DNA of 64,000 nt from JBCBSZ01 sp039185015 (GTDB lineage: Bacteria; Actinomycetota; Acidimicrobiia; Acidimicrobiales; Poriferisodalaceae), in NCBI GenBank assembly GCA_039185015.1, contig JBCDAU010000013.1:62001-126000 (forward strand), given 5' to 3'. The notes beneath the pieces were generated by a model that was given only the letters and a program-made list of their open reading frames with translations, was not told the DNA's origin and did not search any database. The position numbers were made by a program, and so were the translations under genes. Within the stretch, counting starts at the first letter, position 1. Every line of letters begins with the position of its first letter. Shown piece by piece: positions 49,272-57,843 of the stretch.

Positions 49272-49449
49272 GGGGGTGGGCTCAGGTTACCGAGGCGACA
49301 CCTCGGACCCCGAGGCACGCCGGCAGGTGTGTCCGACGGGCACCCGCTGCTAGCCTGACCTGGTTGTCCGGTCGGCCCTCGCGCCGCCGGCCCGACCCCA
49401 CTGCGACATCGCCGTCGCATCGACGCGCACACGAGGAACGATCACCCCG

Positions 49450-49710
49450 ATGGCCAACATCGCCAGCCAGATCAAGCGGAACCGTCAGAACGAGAAGCGC
49501 CGCCTGCGCAACCGGGCCGTGCGCTCCGAGGTCCGCACCCGGATCAAGGCCGCCGTCGAGGCCGCCGGCACCGACGAGCAGGACGAGGCCATGCGAGCCG
49601 CCATGAAGCGGATCGACAAGGCCGTCTCCAAGGGCGTCATGCACAAGAACACCGCCGCCCGCACCAAGTCTCGCCTCCACGCCCAGGTGAAGGCGGCTGC
49701 AGAAGCCTGA
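49450..49710 (+). CDS. rpsT: 30S ribosomal protein S20
   Basis: An 86-aa basic helical protein, MANIASQIKRNRQNEKRRLR onward, ending AARTKSRLHAQVKAAAEA, with the usual S20 pattern and length. It binds 16S rRNA early in 30S assembly. ATG at 49450. A TAGCCT-like box lies near 49353. Its stop is 3 bases from the convergent dapE stop, with no terminator visible between. Confidence 0.95.
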   Translation: MANIASQIKRNRQNEKRRLRNRAVRSEVRTRIKAAVEAAGTDEQDEAMRAAMKRIDKAVSKGVMHKNTAARTKSRLHAQVKAAAEA

Positions 49711-49713
49711 TCG

Positions 49714-50784
49714 TCAGACGCCTTCGCTGAGGAGGCGTTCGAGCGCCCGGTAGGTCCGCTCCAGCTGGGAGCGATCGACCCACTCGTCCTGCGTGTGCGC
49801 CAAGTGGGAGTGACCGGGGCCGAGGTTCACCGCCGGCACGCCGAGCTCGGCGAAGCGCGCGACGTCGGTCCACCCGAGCTTCGCTCGCACGGGCAACCCC
49901 GCCTCCTCGCGCAGCCAGCCGAGCAGCGGGTGACCGAGCCCGGGCGGAGCGGCGACCGAGAGGTCGGTGCGCTCCCACTCGTCGGGGTCACCGAGCACGT
50001 CCAGCAGGTGCTGCGTGGCCTCCTCGGCGGTTCGATCCGGCGCGTAGCGGTGGTTCACGGTGAGGCTCACGGCGTCGGGCACCACGTTGCCCGCGACACC
50101 ACCCTCGACGCCGACGGCCTGCACCGCCTCGCGGAACTCACAGCCGTCGATGACCGGGCGACGCTCCTCGTAGGCCTCCAGCCGCTCCAGAACCGGGCCG
50201 AGGCGGTGGATGGCGTTGCGACCCATCCACGGACGAGCCGTGTGCGCTCGCTCGCCCCGCCACGTCGCGCGGATCCGGAGCGTGCCCTGGCAGCCGGCTT
50301 CGAGCTCGCCGTTGGTCGGCTCGCCGAGGATCGCCGCGTCGCCCCGCACCAGCTCGGGTCGCTCGCGGATGAGCTCCCCGAGACCGTTGTGCTGGGCCGG
50401 CACCTCTTCCCTGGCGTAGAAGATCCAGCCGACGTCGACCATCGGGTCGTGCACGTGCTCGGCGAGCGCGAGGAAGACGGCGAGGCCACCCTTCATGTCG
50501 GAGGCGCCGAGCCCGCTGACGACGTCGCCGTCGATCACGGCGCGCTCGTTGTCGTTCGCCGGCACCGTGTCGGTGTGCCCGACGAGCAGCAGGCGGTGCG
50601 GACGGCCGAGATCGGTGCGGGCGACGAGGTTGTCCCCCACCCGCTCGACGGCGAGGTGGTCGAGCCGCCCCAGCCGCTCGGCGAGCAGCTCCACGAGGTC
50701 CTGCTCGTGGAAGCTCTCGGAGCGGACGTCGATCAGCTCGCCGGTCAGCGCGACCAGGTCGACCGGCAGCGTCGTGGTGCTCAC
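49714..50784 (-). CDS. dapE: Succinyl-diaminopimelate desuccinylase
   Basis: A 356-aa di-zinc M20 amidohydrolase of the lysine/meso-diaminopimelate pathway. Metal ligands are readable as His/Asp in LLVGHTDTVPAND, Asp in GLGASDMKGGLAVF, the Glu pair in YAREEVPAQHNGLGE, Glu in ILGEPTNGELE and His in NLGPGHSHLAHTQDEW. The GTG at 50784 overlaps the dapD stop (GTGA), which fixes the start; the long open frame upstream is a shadow of dapD. Convergent with rpsT. Confidence 0.93.
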   Translation of the reverse strand: MSTTTLPVDLVALTGELIDVRSESFHEQDLVELLAERLGRLDHLAVERVGDNLVARTDLGRPHRLLLVGHTDTVPANDNERAVIDGDVVSGLGASDMKGGLAVFLALAEHVHDPMVDVGWIFYAREEVPAQHNGLGELIRERPELVRGDAAILGEPTNGELEAGCQGTLRIRATWRGERAHTARPWMGRNAIHRLGPVLERLEAYEERRPVIDGCEFREAVQAVGVEGGVAGNVVPDAVSLTVNHRYAPDRTAEEATQHLLDVLGDPDEWERTDLSVAAPPGLGHPLLGWLREEAGLPVRAKLGWTDVARFAELGVPAVNLGPGHSHLAHTQDEWVDRSQLERTYRALERLLSEGV

Positions 50785-51602
50785 GTCGACACACCGTGAT
50801 CCCGCAGCACGTCGTTGAGGGCGGCCTTCTCGTGGCGCTCGCCCTCGGTGAGGCGCTTGATGACGAGCACGCACGGCATGCCGAACTCCCCGCCGGCGAA
50901 GGTGCGAGGCCGGGTGGCGGACACAGCGACCGACCACGGCGGCACGATGCCGCGGGACAGCTCGTCGCCGGTCTCGGCGTCGATCACCGGCACGGAGGCG
51001 GTCAGGACGCAGCCGGCGCCGAGGACGCTGCCCTCGCCGACCCGGGCGCCCTCGGCGACGATGCAGCGGGAGCCGATCAGGCACTCGTCGCCGATGATCA
51101 CCGGCGTGGCGTTCGGCGGCTCGAGCACGCCGCCGATCCCGACGCCTCCGGAGAGGTGGACGTTCTTGCCGATCTGGGCGCACGACCCGACGGTGGCCCA
51201 GGTGTCGACCATGGTGCCGGAGCCGACGTACGCGCCGATGTTCACGTAGCTCGGCATCATGACGACGCCGCGCTCGAGGTGGGCGCCCCAGCGAGCCGAG
51301 GCGCCGGGCACCACCCGGACGCCCTTGGCCTGGTAGTCCGACTGCAGGGGGATCTTGTCGGCGTACTCGAAGGGGCCGAGCTCGAGGGTCTCCATCCAGG
51401 ACAGCTTGAAGAGCAGGAGGATGGCGAGCTTGGTCCACTCGTGGACCACGACGTCCCCGTCCACGACCTCGGCAACGCGGGCCTCGCCGGCGGTGAGCGC
51501 GTCGATCGCCTCGCTCACCGTCCCGTAGGCGTCGCGATCGCCCTGGCTGAGTTGGTCGCGACGAGCCCAGAGCTCCTCGATGCGTGCTGCGAGATCGGCC
51601 AT
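50781..51602 (-). CDS. dapD: 2,3,4,5-tetrahydropyridine-2,6-dicarboxylate N-succinyltransferase
   Basis: A 273-aa hexapeptide-repeat acyltransferase that succinylates tetrahydrodipicolinate. The left-handed beta-helix is evident in VNIGAYVGSGTMVDTWATVG, AQIGKNVHLSGGVGIGGVLE and IGDECLIGSRCIVAEGARVG. The short length matches the dapD form of proteobacteria more than the ~320-aa mycobacterial one. The ATG at 51602 (MADLAARIEELWARRDQL) has a TAGCCT box ending 8 bases upstream, consistent with a leaderless mRNA. Coupled to dapE. Confidence 0.93.
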   Translation of the reverse strand: MADLAARIEELWARRDQLSQGDRDAYGTVSEAIDALTAGEARVAEVVDGDVVVHEWTKLAILLLFKLSWMETLELGPFEYADKIPLQSDYQAKGVRVVPGASARWGAHLERGVVMMPSYVNIGAYVGSGTMVDTWATVGSCAQIGKNVHLSGGVGIGGVLEPPNATPVIIGDECLIGSRCIVAEGARVGEGSVLGAGCVLTASVPVIDAETGDELSRGIVPPWSVAVSATRPRTFAGGEFGMPCVLVIKRLTEGERHEKAALNDVLRDHGVST

Positions 51603-51691
51603 GGCCGCCGAGGCTACTGGCGCTCGATGGTTCGGAGGTTGTCCGAGCCGACCGTGCCGGTCGACCATCGCGGCCAGTAGGTTGAGATGTC

Positions 51692-52276
51692 ATGGCACGG
51701 CCCAACAAGACGCTGCGGAGGGCCCAGGAGCTCGTCGGCGATCCGATCCAGGGCTACTTCATCGGCGCTCGGGTGCATCCGCTCGCGGCGTTCCTCCCGA
51801 CGTTCATCCTGATGTTCGCCTTCCTGACCCAGCAGATCATCCTGCAGCTGGCCGCGACCGTGCTCGTCGTCTTCGCGCTGTTCCTGACCCTCGGTCGGTC
51901 CGTGGCGGTCACCGCCCACGACATCGTGATCATGCAGGGCCGTCCGCCGCTGTGGCGCCCCGCCAAGGTCGTGCGGCGGATCGACCGCAAGCTCGTCCCG
52001 GTCGAGAAGAAGCGCCTGTACTGGAAGGTCACGATCGACGACGAGTCGCTCTGGGCCAACCGGGCCTTCACCGACTCGATCAACCTGATCTCCCAGACCC
52101 CGCTCGACGGTGCGCAGACGTCACCCGGCGAGGGCCACGGTGGCACGACCAAGTCCGAGCAGGCCGCCGCCAACGCCAACGCCGAACGACGCGAGCGTCA
52201 GGTGATCAGCTCGACGAGCCGGGTCACCCCGAAGGGCTCCCGCAACCGCAAGCCCAAGAAGTACCGCCGCAGCTGA
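51692..52276 (+). CDS. Membrane protein of unknown function (194 aa)
   Basis: Unrecognised. Hydrophobic stretch at residues ~28-66 (AAFLPTFILMFAFLTQQIIL, LAATVLVVFALFLTLGRSVA), a short beta-rich part (AHDIVIMQGRPPLWRPAKVV, KRLYWKVTIDDESLWAN) and a long, charged, probably disordered basic tail ending NRKPKKYRRS. The ATG at 51692 has a TAGGTT box 8 bases upstream, so it may be leaderless. Divergent from dapD. Confidence 0.65.
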   Translation: MARPNKTLRRAQELVGDPIQGYFIGARVHPLAAFLPTFILMFAFLTQQIILQLAATVLVVFALFLTLGRSVAVTAHDIVIMQGRPPLWRPAKVVRRIDRKLVPVEKKRLYWKVTIDDESLWANRAFTDSINLISQTPLDGAQTSPGEGHGGTTKSEQAAANANAERRERQVISSTSRVTPKGSRNRKPKKYRRS

Positions 52277-52298
52277 CGGCGGACGCGACCCCGATCGG

Positions 52299-53537
52299 CT
52301 AGCCGGGTCCCGCCGCCACCACGAACGAGCAGTTGGTCGTGGCCGAGCCGCCGACGTTGTAGGTCGCGACGCGGCGCGCACCGCCGATCTGGTAGTCGCC
52401 CGCGGTCCCTGCCACCTGCTTCGACGCGTCGAGCAGCATCCGGACCCCGGTCGCTCCCACGGGATGGCCGAGGCCCATCAGCCCGCCGGACGGATTGACC
52501 GGCAGCTCGCCCTCCCTGTTGATGCGACCGTCCTCGACCGCCTTCCACGCCTCGCCAGGCGCCGTCAGGCCGAAGTGTTCGATGGCCATGTACTCGTTAA
52601 TCGTGAAGCAGTCGTGGGTCTCGATCGCGTCGAGCTGCTCGGGCCCGGCGATGCCGGCCCGACGGTAGGCATCGGTGATCGCCCGGCGCACCCACGGGAA
52701 GACGTGCTCGGCCGAGGCGCTGTCGCGGAGCTTGGTCTCGAGCAGCATCGGCGCGGTCGTGTGGCCCCACCCGTCGATGCGGGGAACGGTGTCGAGGTCC
52801 CGACCGGTCCTCGCCGCCCACTCCTGTGCGGCCCGTGCCGAGGCGAGCACCACGACCGCGGCGCCGTCGGTGATCTGGCTGCAGTCCTGTCGCCGCATCC
52901 ACCCGTCCACGACCGGGTTCGCCTCGTCGTCGTCGGTGAAGCTCTCGGGAGTGAACGACCAGCTCCGCGTCTGGGCGTTGGGGTTGTGCTTGGCGTTGCC
53001 GAAGTTCTTCTCGGCGATGCCCATCAGGTGCACGTGGTCGAGTCCGTACCGCCGGTCGTACTCCTCCGCGAGGTCGGAGAACATCGCCGGCCACACGTAG
53101 GGCCGGTCGATCGCTTCTCGACCCACCCACACCGCAGCACCCAGGTGCCGGTTGGCGTCGAGCCCGCTGACGTTGCGCATCAGCTCGACGCCGGCGACAC
53201 ACGCGATGCCGTACCTGTCGCTCTGGAGGTCTGCCATCGCGGCGAGCGCAGCGAGAGAACCGGACGCGCACGCTCCCTCGTGGCGGCTGGCCGGCGTCCC
53301 GGCGAGGTCGGCGTGCACGTGGCCGAGCCAGCCTCCGAGCATGCCCTGGCCCGTGAACAGCTCGGCGACGAAGTTGCCGACGTGTGCCACCTCGACGTCG
53401 GCGGCATCGACGTCGGCTGCGTCGAGCGCGCCGAGCACAGCCTCCGACAGCAGGTCGAACAGGGTGAGCTCGGCCCGAGTCCAGTGCACGGCGAAGTCGG
53501 TCTGGGCACCGCCGAGGATGAAGACCGGCTCGTTCAC
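52299..53537 (-). CDS. Thiolase family protein (SCP-x-type acetyl-CoA acyltransferase)
   Basis: A 412-aa thiolase. The nucleophilic Cys is in HEGACASGSLAALAAM, and the catalytic His residues are in ETHDCFTINEY and GGLMGLGHPVGATGVRML; the last strand region RRVATYNVGGSATTNCSFVV also fits. Such proteins cleave or form beta-ketoacyl-CoA, often in sterol or fatty acid degradation. The GTG at 53537 overlaps the stop of the carotenoid-oxygenase-family gene (GTGA), so the two are co-translated and probably act in one pathway. Confidence 0.88.
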   Translation of the reverse strand: MNEPVFILGGAQTDFAVHWTRAELTLFDLLSEAVLGALDAADVDAADVEVAHVGNFVAELFTGQGMLGGWLGHVHADLAGTPASRHEGACASGSLAALAAMADLQSDRYGIACVAGVELMRNVSGLDANRHLGAAVWVGREAIDRPYVWPAMFSDLAEEYDRRYGLDHVHLMGIAEKNFGNAKHNPNAQTRSWSFTPESFTDDDEANPVVDGWMRRQDCSQITDGAAVVVLASARAAQEWAARTGRDLDTVPRIDGWGHTTAPMLLETKLRDSASAEHVFPWVRRAITDAYRRAGIAGPEQLDAIETHDCFTINEYMAIEHFGLTAPGEAWKAVEDGRINREGELPVNPSGGLMGLGHPVGATGVRMLLDASKQVAGTAGDYQIGGARRVATYNVGGSATTNCSFVVAAGPG

Positions 53538-55009
53538 GATCCCGCGTCCGCGTACTCGCCGGTCGCCGCCCACGTGGCGTGGGTGCCGCTCGAGATCTGG
53601 TGCGGCAACAGGATGCGGCAGATCGGCCCCGCGGCGAGGTCGCGGGCGTCGATGATGACGCACTCGGAGCGCCCGGCCTCGACATCGGTGACGAACGAGA
53701 CGAGGTAGCCGTCGTCCTCGGCGGTGGCCCCGTCACGGGGCGCGAACGGCGCCTCGGAGCCGAACCGGTTGTCGCCGAGGTACAGCGACTCGGAGTCGCC
53801 GGTCTCGAGGTCGTGCTTGACGATCCCGTCGAACAGGAACCAACCGGGTGCGGTCGTGGTCGAGTACAGGTACCGGCTCTTCTCGCCCGCGTACCGCTGG
53901 TTCCAGGTGCCGAACTCGAGCAGCCGTTCGTCGAGGTGCTCCTCGGTGGTGGCGCCGGTGTCGAGGTTGAACCGCCAGCGGTGGAGCCGCGGGCGAAACG
54001 AGTGCTCGTCGATGGTCGCCATGATCTTGGCGAGCCGCGGATCGACGCCGGGGAGCTCGAGCGGTTCAGGGTCGGGGTTCTCCTGGAAGTACCCGTCGAG
54101 GACGATCTCGTTGCCCTCCTCGTGGGCGTTCATCCAGTGGAGGACGAACGTCGGGGCCGCCTCGAACCATCGGATCTCGGTCGGCGAACCGTAGCGGGGC
54201 ACGATCGCGAAACGCGTCGGCAGGTGGTCGTGGAACGTCGGGACGTGGAAGCCCTCGGCGAGCAGCTCTTCGTGCCAGAAGAAGGGCAGGTCGGCGAGGA
54301 TCGAGAAGTTCTTCGTGAAGGCCATGTCGTGGGGCAGACGCGGTCCCGGGAGCTCGATCGGGATGAGGTGGCGCAACTGCCCGTCGGCGCCGACGACGCC
54401 GTACTGCATGTACGGCGCCTCCTTGCCGTAGTTGAAGAAGAGGAGCTCGCCGGTCGCGAGATCGACCTTGGGGTGGGCGGATACGCCGTCGGGCGGGACC
54501 CAGCCGGCCGTGCCGAGCTGCTTCATCGTCATGGGGTCGAACCGGTAGCCCTCGCCGCACATGTAGTGGGTCGAGAGGACCTCGCCGGCGTGCACGACGA
54601 CGTCGGTCGAGGAGGCGTCCTTCATCCGGCCCCGGGCACCCCATCCCTCCCGGAGCGACTTCGCCGGATTGGCGCTGATGCCGGTCCAGAGCGCGTGACC
54701 GGCCTCGGCCTCGGCGAGGAACCCCTCGGTCCGCACGAACCGGTTCCGATAGGTCGCACGACCGCGGTCGAAGCGCATCGAGTGGAGCATCCCGTCGCCG
54801 TCGAACGGGTGGTACACGCCGATGGCGTCGTGGACGGGGTTCTCGGTGTTGCGCACGTACATGCCGTTGAGGTCGGTCGGGATGTTCCCGATGACCTCGA
54901 GGTCGGTGGCGTCCACCTCCTCGTGCAGGGGCGCCCAGGCCCCGTTGAGGTACGGATGATCCGACCTCGTCAGCGTCGGCGTGACCCGGTTCACGATCTC
55001 GGTCGGCAT
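53534..55009 (-). CDS. Carotenoid oxygenase (RPE65/lignostilbene dioxygenase) family enzyme
   Basis: A 491-aa non-heme iron oxygenase that cleaves conjugated double bonds. The seven-bladed propeller pattern is seen with likely His ligands in GVSAHPKVDLATGELLFFNY, GPRLPHDMAFTKNF, FVLHWMNAHEEGNEIVLDGY and the C-terminal SSGTHATWAA. The N-terminus has NGAWAPLHEEVDATDLEVIG and NGMYVRNTENPVHDAIG. The ATG at 55009 is next to a palindrome likely bound by the divergent TetR. The substrate could be a carotenoid, a stilbene or another olefin; sequence alone does not decide. Confidence 0.88.
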   Translation of the reverse strand: MPTEIVNRVTPTLTRSDHPYLNGAWAPLHEEVDATDLEVIGNIPTDLNGMYVRNTENPVHDAIGVYHPFDGDGMLHSMRFDRGRATYRNRFVRTEGFLAEAEAGHALWTGISANPAKSLREGWGARGRMKDASSTDVVVHAGEVLSTHYMCGEGYRFDPMTMKQLGTAGWVPPDGVSAHPKVDLATGELLFFNYGKEAPYMQYGVVGADGQLRHLIPIELPGPRLPHDMAFTKNFSILADLPFFWHEELLAEGFHVPTFHDHLPTRFAIVPRYGSPTEIRWFEAAPTFVLHWMNAHEEGNEIVLDGYFQENPDPEPLELPGVDPRLAKIMATIDEHSFRPRLHRWRFNLDTGATTEEHLDERLLEFGTWNQRYAGEKSRYLYSTTTAPGWFLFDGIVKHDLETGDSESLYLGDNRFGSEAPFAPRDGATAEDDGYLVSFVTDVEAGRSECVIIDARDLAAGPICRILLPHQISSGTHATWAATGEYADAGS

Positions 55010-55017
55010 GCCACAAA

Positions 55018-55040
55018 CTTACCATCCGAAGGAATGTAAG
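55018..55040. promoter_or_regulatory. Operator palindrome between carotenoid oxygenase and tetR genes
   Basis: CTTAC-N2-TCC-N3-GGA-N2-GTAAG, a 23-base palindrome with 8 of 11 paired positions complementary, 9 bases upstream of the oxygenase start and before the TetR gene. Size and symmetry are those of TetR-family sites. Confidence 0.65.
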
Positions 55041-55092
55041 TGAGATGTCGCGAGTCCCCGTCGTTGGCGAGGGGCGGACCTACGATCGCCCG

Positions 55093-55599
55093 GTGGCGAC
55101 CCAGGAGGAACGGCGCCGGTCGACGCAGGCCGCGATCCTCGAGTCGGCCTTCGGCGCCTTCGTCGAGCACGGCTCCCCCGATGTGGCCCTCGACGTCATC
55201 GCCGAGCGTGCCGGGGTGACGAAGGGGTCGATCCAGTATCACTACGCCAACCGCGCGGGTCTGCTCGGCGCCGTGGCCACCTGGGCGTTCACCCAGATCG
55301 AGCTCCGGGTCGGCGACGAGACGACGACGCCGGCCTACCTTCGGGCGATCCTGACCGAGCAGGCCGGACCGACGGGCCGCGTGCTCTTCACGATCGCCGA
55401 CGAGCTGGCCCGGTCGGGCAGCCTGCAGCCCTTCGACCCCTACCCGTACCTCTGCGAACGGCTGGCCGAGCTCGGCTTCGACGGCCCCATCTCCGTGGCC
55501 GCCGCAGCGACCGTGCAGTTCGGCCGACACCTCGCCTTCGGCCTCGTCGAGGCCGACGAGATCGACTCGATGGTCGAGCAGCTCGTCTCGTTGGGCTGA
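55093..55599 (+). CDS. TetR-family transcriptional regulator
   Basis: A 168-aa repressor with helix-turn-helix QAAILESAFGAFVEHGSPDV, ALDVIAERAGVTKGSIQYHY and ANRAGLLGAV, then a ligand-binding domain. The GTG at 55093 is favoured because a TACGAT box (55081-55086) ends 6 bases upstream; an ATG at 55045 would give 184 aa but lies between operator and promoter. It most likely represses the divergent oxygenase-thiolase pair and perhaps the genes that follow it. Confidence 0.87.
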   Translation: MATQEERRRSTQAAILESAFGAFVEHGSPDVALDVIAERAGVTKGSIQYHYANRAGLLGAVATWAFTQIELRVGDETTTPAYLRAILTEQAGPTGRVLFTIADELARSGSLQPFDPYPYLCERLAELGFDGPISVAAAATVQFGRHLAFGLVEADEIDSMVEQLVSLG

Positions 55600-55628
55600 G
55601 CCGGGCGGGCGGCGACCAGACTGGCCCG

Positions 55629-56660
55629 ATGCGCACCACCGATCGACCGCCCCGCCTCGCCGTCTACGGGATCGGTCGCTACGGGACCGACGTCGTCCGC
55701 ATGGCCACCGCGAAGGGGTGGGAGATCGTCGCCGCCTACAACCGGGCCGGCGACAAGGTCGGCCAGGACGTCGGACGGCTCGCTCACCTCGATCGCGACC
55801 TCGGCGTGCCCATCGAGGACTGCGACGCCGCCGACTACTCGGCCCTCGGCGAGCGCGCCGACATCGCGGTGGTCGCCACGACCGATCGGCTGGTCGACAA
55901 CATGCCGTGCTTCGAGCGGCTCCTCGGCGCCGGCGTCAACGTGCTCTCCCACAACACCGAGTCGTACCTCCCGCGTGCGGCGGATCCGGCGCTCGGCGCC
56001 CGCCTCCACGAGCTCGCGGAGACCTCCGGTGTGACCTTCACCGGTTCGGGCATCTGGGACATGTCGAGGATCTGGTCCGGGATCCTCACCGCGGCGCCGT
56101 GCGTGGAGATCACCTCGCTCCGCCACGAGAGCCGAACCAACCTCGGCGTGTCCTCGAAGGTCGCTCACCTCGCCGGCATCGGCTTCAGCCACGACGAGTT
56201 CCGCTCGGCACTGGTCGAGGAGCGGGGCCCGATCGGCGAGCTCTACAAGCTGATCCCCTGGCACGTCACCCAGGCGCTCGGGTACGAGGTGACCGAGGTC
56301 GTCGAGCGGCGCGAACCGGTCCTGCTCGACGAGCCGATCCACGCCGCCGGGCTCCGGCGTGACATCCCTGCCGGGGAGCCCGCCGGTCTGCGCATCGTCG
56401 TCGACGTCTCGACCGCCGAGGGCGTGTCGGCCCACGCACGGATCGAGCTCCGCGCCGTCGAGCCCGGCCAGCAGGACTTCATGCGCTGGACGATCGAGGG
56501 CGAGCCGACGTCCACGATCCACGTCGACCGCCAGGTCGGTCCGCCCGGCTCGGCCACATCGCTGATCAACCGGGTCGAGGACGTCATCGCCGCTCCGCCG
56601 GGCATCCAGGAGGTCCACCGGCTCGGCCCGCCCCGACACAGCGCCCTCGCCCTCCGATGA
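55629..56660 (+). CDS. DapB-like NAD(P)-dependent dehydrogenase
   Basis: A 343-aa protein with a Rossmann N-terminus (RLAVYGIGRYGTDVVRMATA, IVAAYNRAGDKVGQD) and a C-terminal domain like dihydrodipicolinate reductase/2,4-diaminopentanoate dehydrogenase (VNVLSHNTESYLPRAADPAL, GVTFTGSGIWDMSRIWSGIL). It lacks the catalytic His-His-Lys pattern of true DapB, so a role in lysine synthesis is unlikely despite nearby dap genes. Related proteins occur in actinobacterial sterol/aromatic clusters. Overlaps the sulfotransferase gene by 4 bases (ATGA). Confidence 0.75.
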   Translation: MRTTDRPPRLAVYGIGRYGTDVVRMATAKGWEIVAAYNRAGDKVGQDVGRLAHLDRDLGVPIEDCDAADYSALGERADIAVVATTDRLVDNMPCFERLLGAGVNVLSHNTESYLPRAADPALGARLHELAETSGVTFTGSGIWDMSRIWSGILTAAPCVEITSLRHESRTNLGVSSKVAHLAGIGFSHDEFRSALVEERGPIGELYKLIPWHVTQALGYEVTEVVERREPVLLDEPIHAAGLRRDIPAGEPAGLRIVVDVSTAEGVSAHARIELRAVEPGQQDFMRWTIEGEPTSTIHVDRQVGPPGSATSLINRVEDVIAAPPGIQEVHRLGPPRHSALALR

Positions 56661-57835
56661 GCTGGCCCCATCGGATCGAGGGCACGGCCGAGGAGCTCCT
56701 GGCCGAGGCCCGGCGGACGACCGAGATCGACCTCGACGACGAGGGCGCGCTCGAGCCGCTGTCGATCCTGCTCGACGCCTACAACGCCTCCGCCCGCTTC
56801 ACCGCCGCCGGTGCGGTGATGAAGCGAACCTACGTGCTCCGCATCCTCCGGAATCGCCTGCGGATGGCCCGCGACCTCGCCGCCCATCCGGAGATCCTCG
56901 ACATCGAGCTGCGACCGCCGCTGCTGATCAACGCGCTCCCACGGACCGGATCGACCAAGATGCAGAAGACCCTCGCCGCGACCGGTGACTTCAACTTCCT
57001 GCCCTACTGGATGTGCATCAATTCGGCGTCGCACACGGGCCGACCACACGAGGACGTCACGCCGAGGATCGCCGAGATCCAGGCCTACGCCGACTGGTTC
57101 GGCACCGTCTCACCCGAAGCGAAGCTCGGCCACGACATGTCGCCGCACGAACCCGAGGAGGAGGCCTACGTGCTGATGCAGAGCCTCCGGTGCCGGGCAC
57201 TGGCCGGGTTCGCCAACGCCGACAGCTACGTCGGCTGGGTCGGCGATCAGGACCCTGCGCTCCAATACCGGTACCTCGACGACACGATGCGGTACCTGGT
57301 CTGGCAGGGCCTGGCCGATCCTGACCGGCCATTCCTGCTCAAGTGCGTCGTCAACCTGGGCATGGAGGCCGAGATCCGCTCGGCGATCCCCGACGTTCGC
57401 ATCGCGATGATGCACCGCGATCCGGTCTCGGTGGTGCCATCGGCGGCGAAGCTCGGGCTCGTGTTCCGGAAGGCCTACTCCGACGCCGTCCCCGACCTCA
57501 GCCGATCGCCGGCTCGGTTCTCCGCGCAGATGCGGACCACGATGCGGCATCGAGGCGCTCATCCCGACGAGGCGTTCCACGACATCTCCTACGAGGACGT
57601 CCGTCGCGACGCTCGCTCGGTCCTCGACGGCATCTACGAGTTCGCCGACGTCGAGCCGACGGCAGCGACCTACGCCAACGTGGCTCGCTGGGAGGCCGAC
57701 AACCCGCAGCATCGTCACGGCTCCTGGACCTACTCGGCCGAGGACTTCGGCTTCACCGACGACGACGTGCGGACGGCGTTCGCTGACTACTACGACTGGG
57801 TCGAGGCCGAGGGCATCGCCGATTGGCGGTCGTGA
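56657..57835 (+). CDS. Sulfotransferase family protein
   Basis: A 392-aa protein with the PAPS 5'-phosphosulfate loop LPRTGST (94-100) and a 3'-phosphate-binding stretch MMHRDPVSVVPSAAKL, plus PHEPEEEAYVLMQSLR and FHDISYEDVRRDARSVL, typical of the actinobacterial sulfotransferase group often linked to lipid or sterol metabolism. The ATG overlaps the preceding stop, so it is co-translated with the DapB-like dehydrogenase. Acceptor unknown. Confidence 0.85.
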   Translation: MSWPHRIEGTAEELLAEARRTTEIDLDDEGALEPLSILLDAYNASARFTAAGAVMKRTYVLRILRNRLRMARDLAAHPEILDIELRPPLLINALPRTGSTKMQKTLAATGDFNFLPYWMCINSASHTGRPHEDVTPRIAEIQAYADWFGTVSPEAKLGHDMSPHEPEEEAYVLMQSLRCRALAGFANADSYVGWVGDQDPALQYRYLDDTMRYLVWQGLADPDRPFLLKCVVNLGMEAEIRSAIPDVRIAMMHRDPVSVVPSAAKLGLVFRKAYSDAVPDLSRSPARFSAQMRTTMRHRGAHPDEAFHDISYEDVRRDARSVLDGIYEFADVEPTAATYANVARWEADNPQHRHGSWTYSAEDFGFTDDDVRTAFADYYDWVEAEGIADWRS

Positions 57836-57843
57836 TCCGCTGA

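Noticed and set aside
55629..56660. Annotation as dapB (dihydrodipicolinate reductase)
   Set aside because: The fold is similar, but the DapB catalytic motif is missing and the neighbours are catabolic, so a lysine role is not supported.
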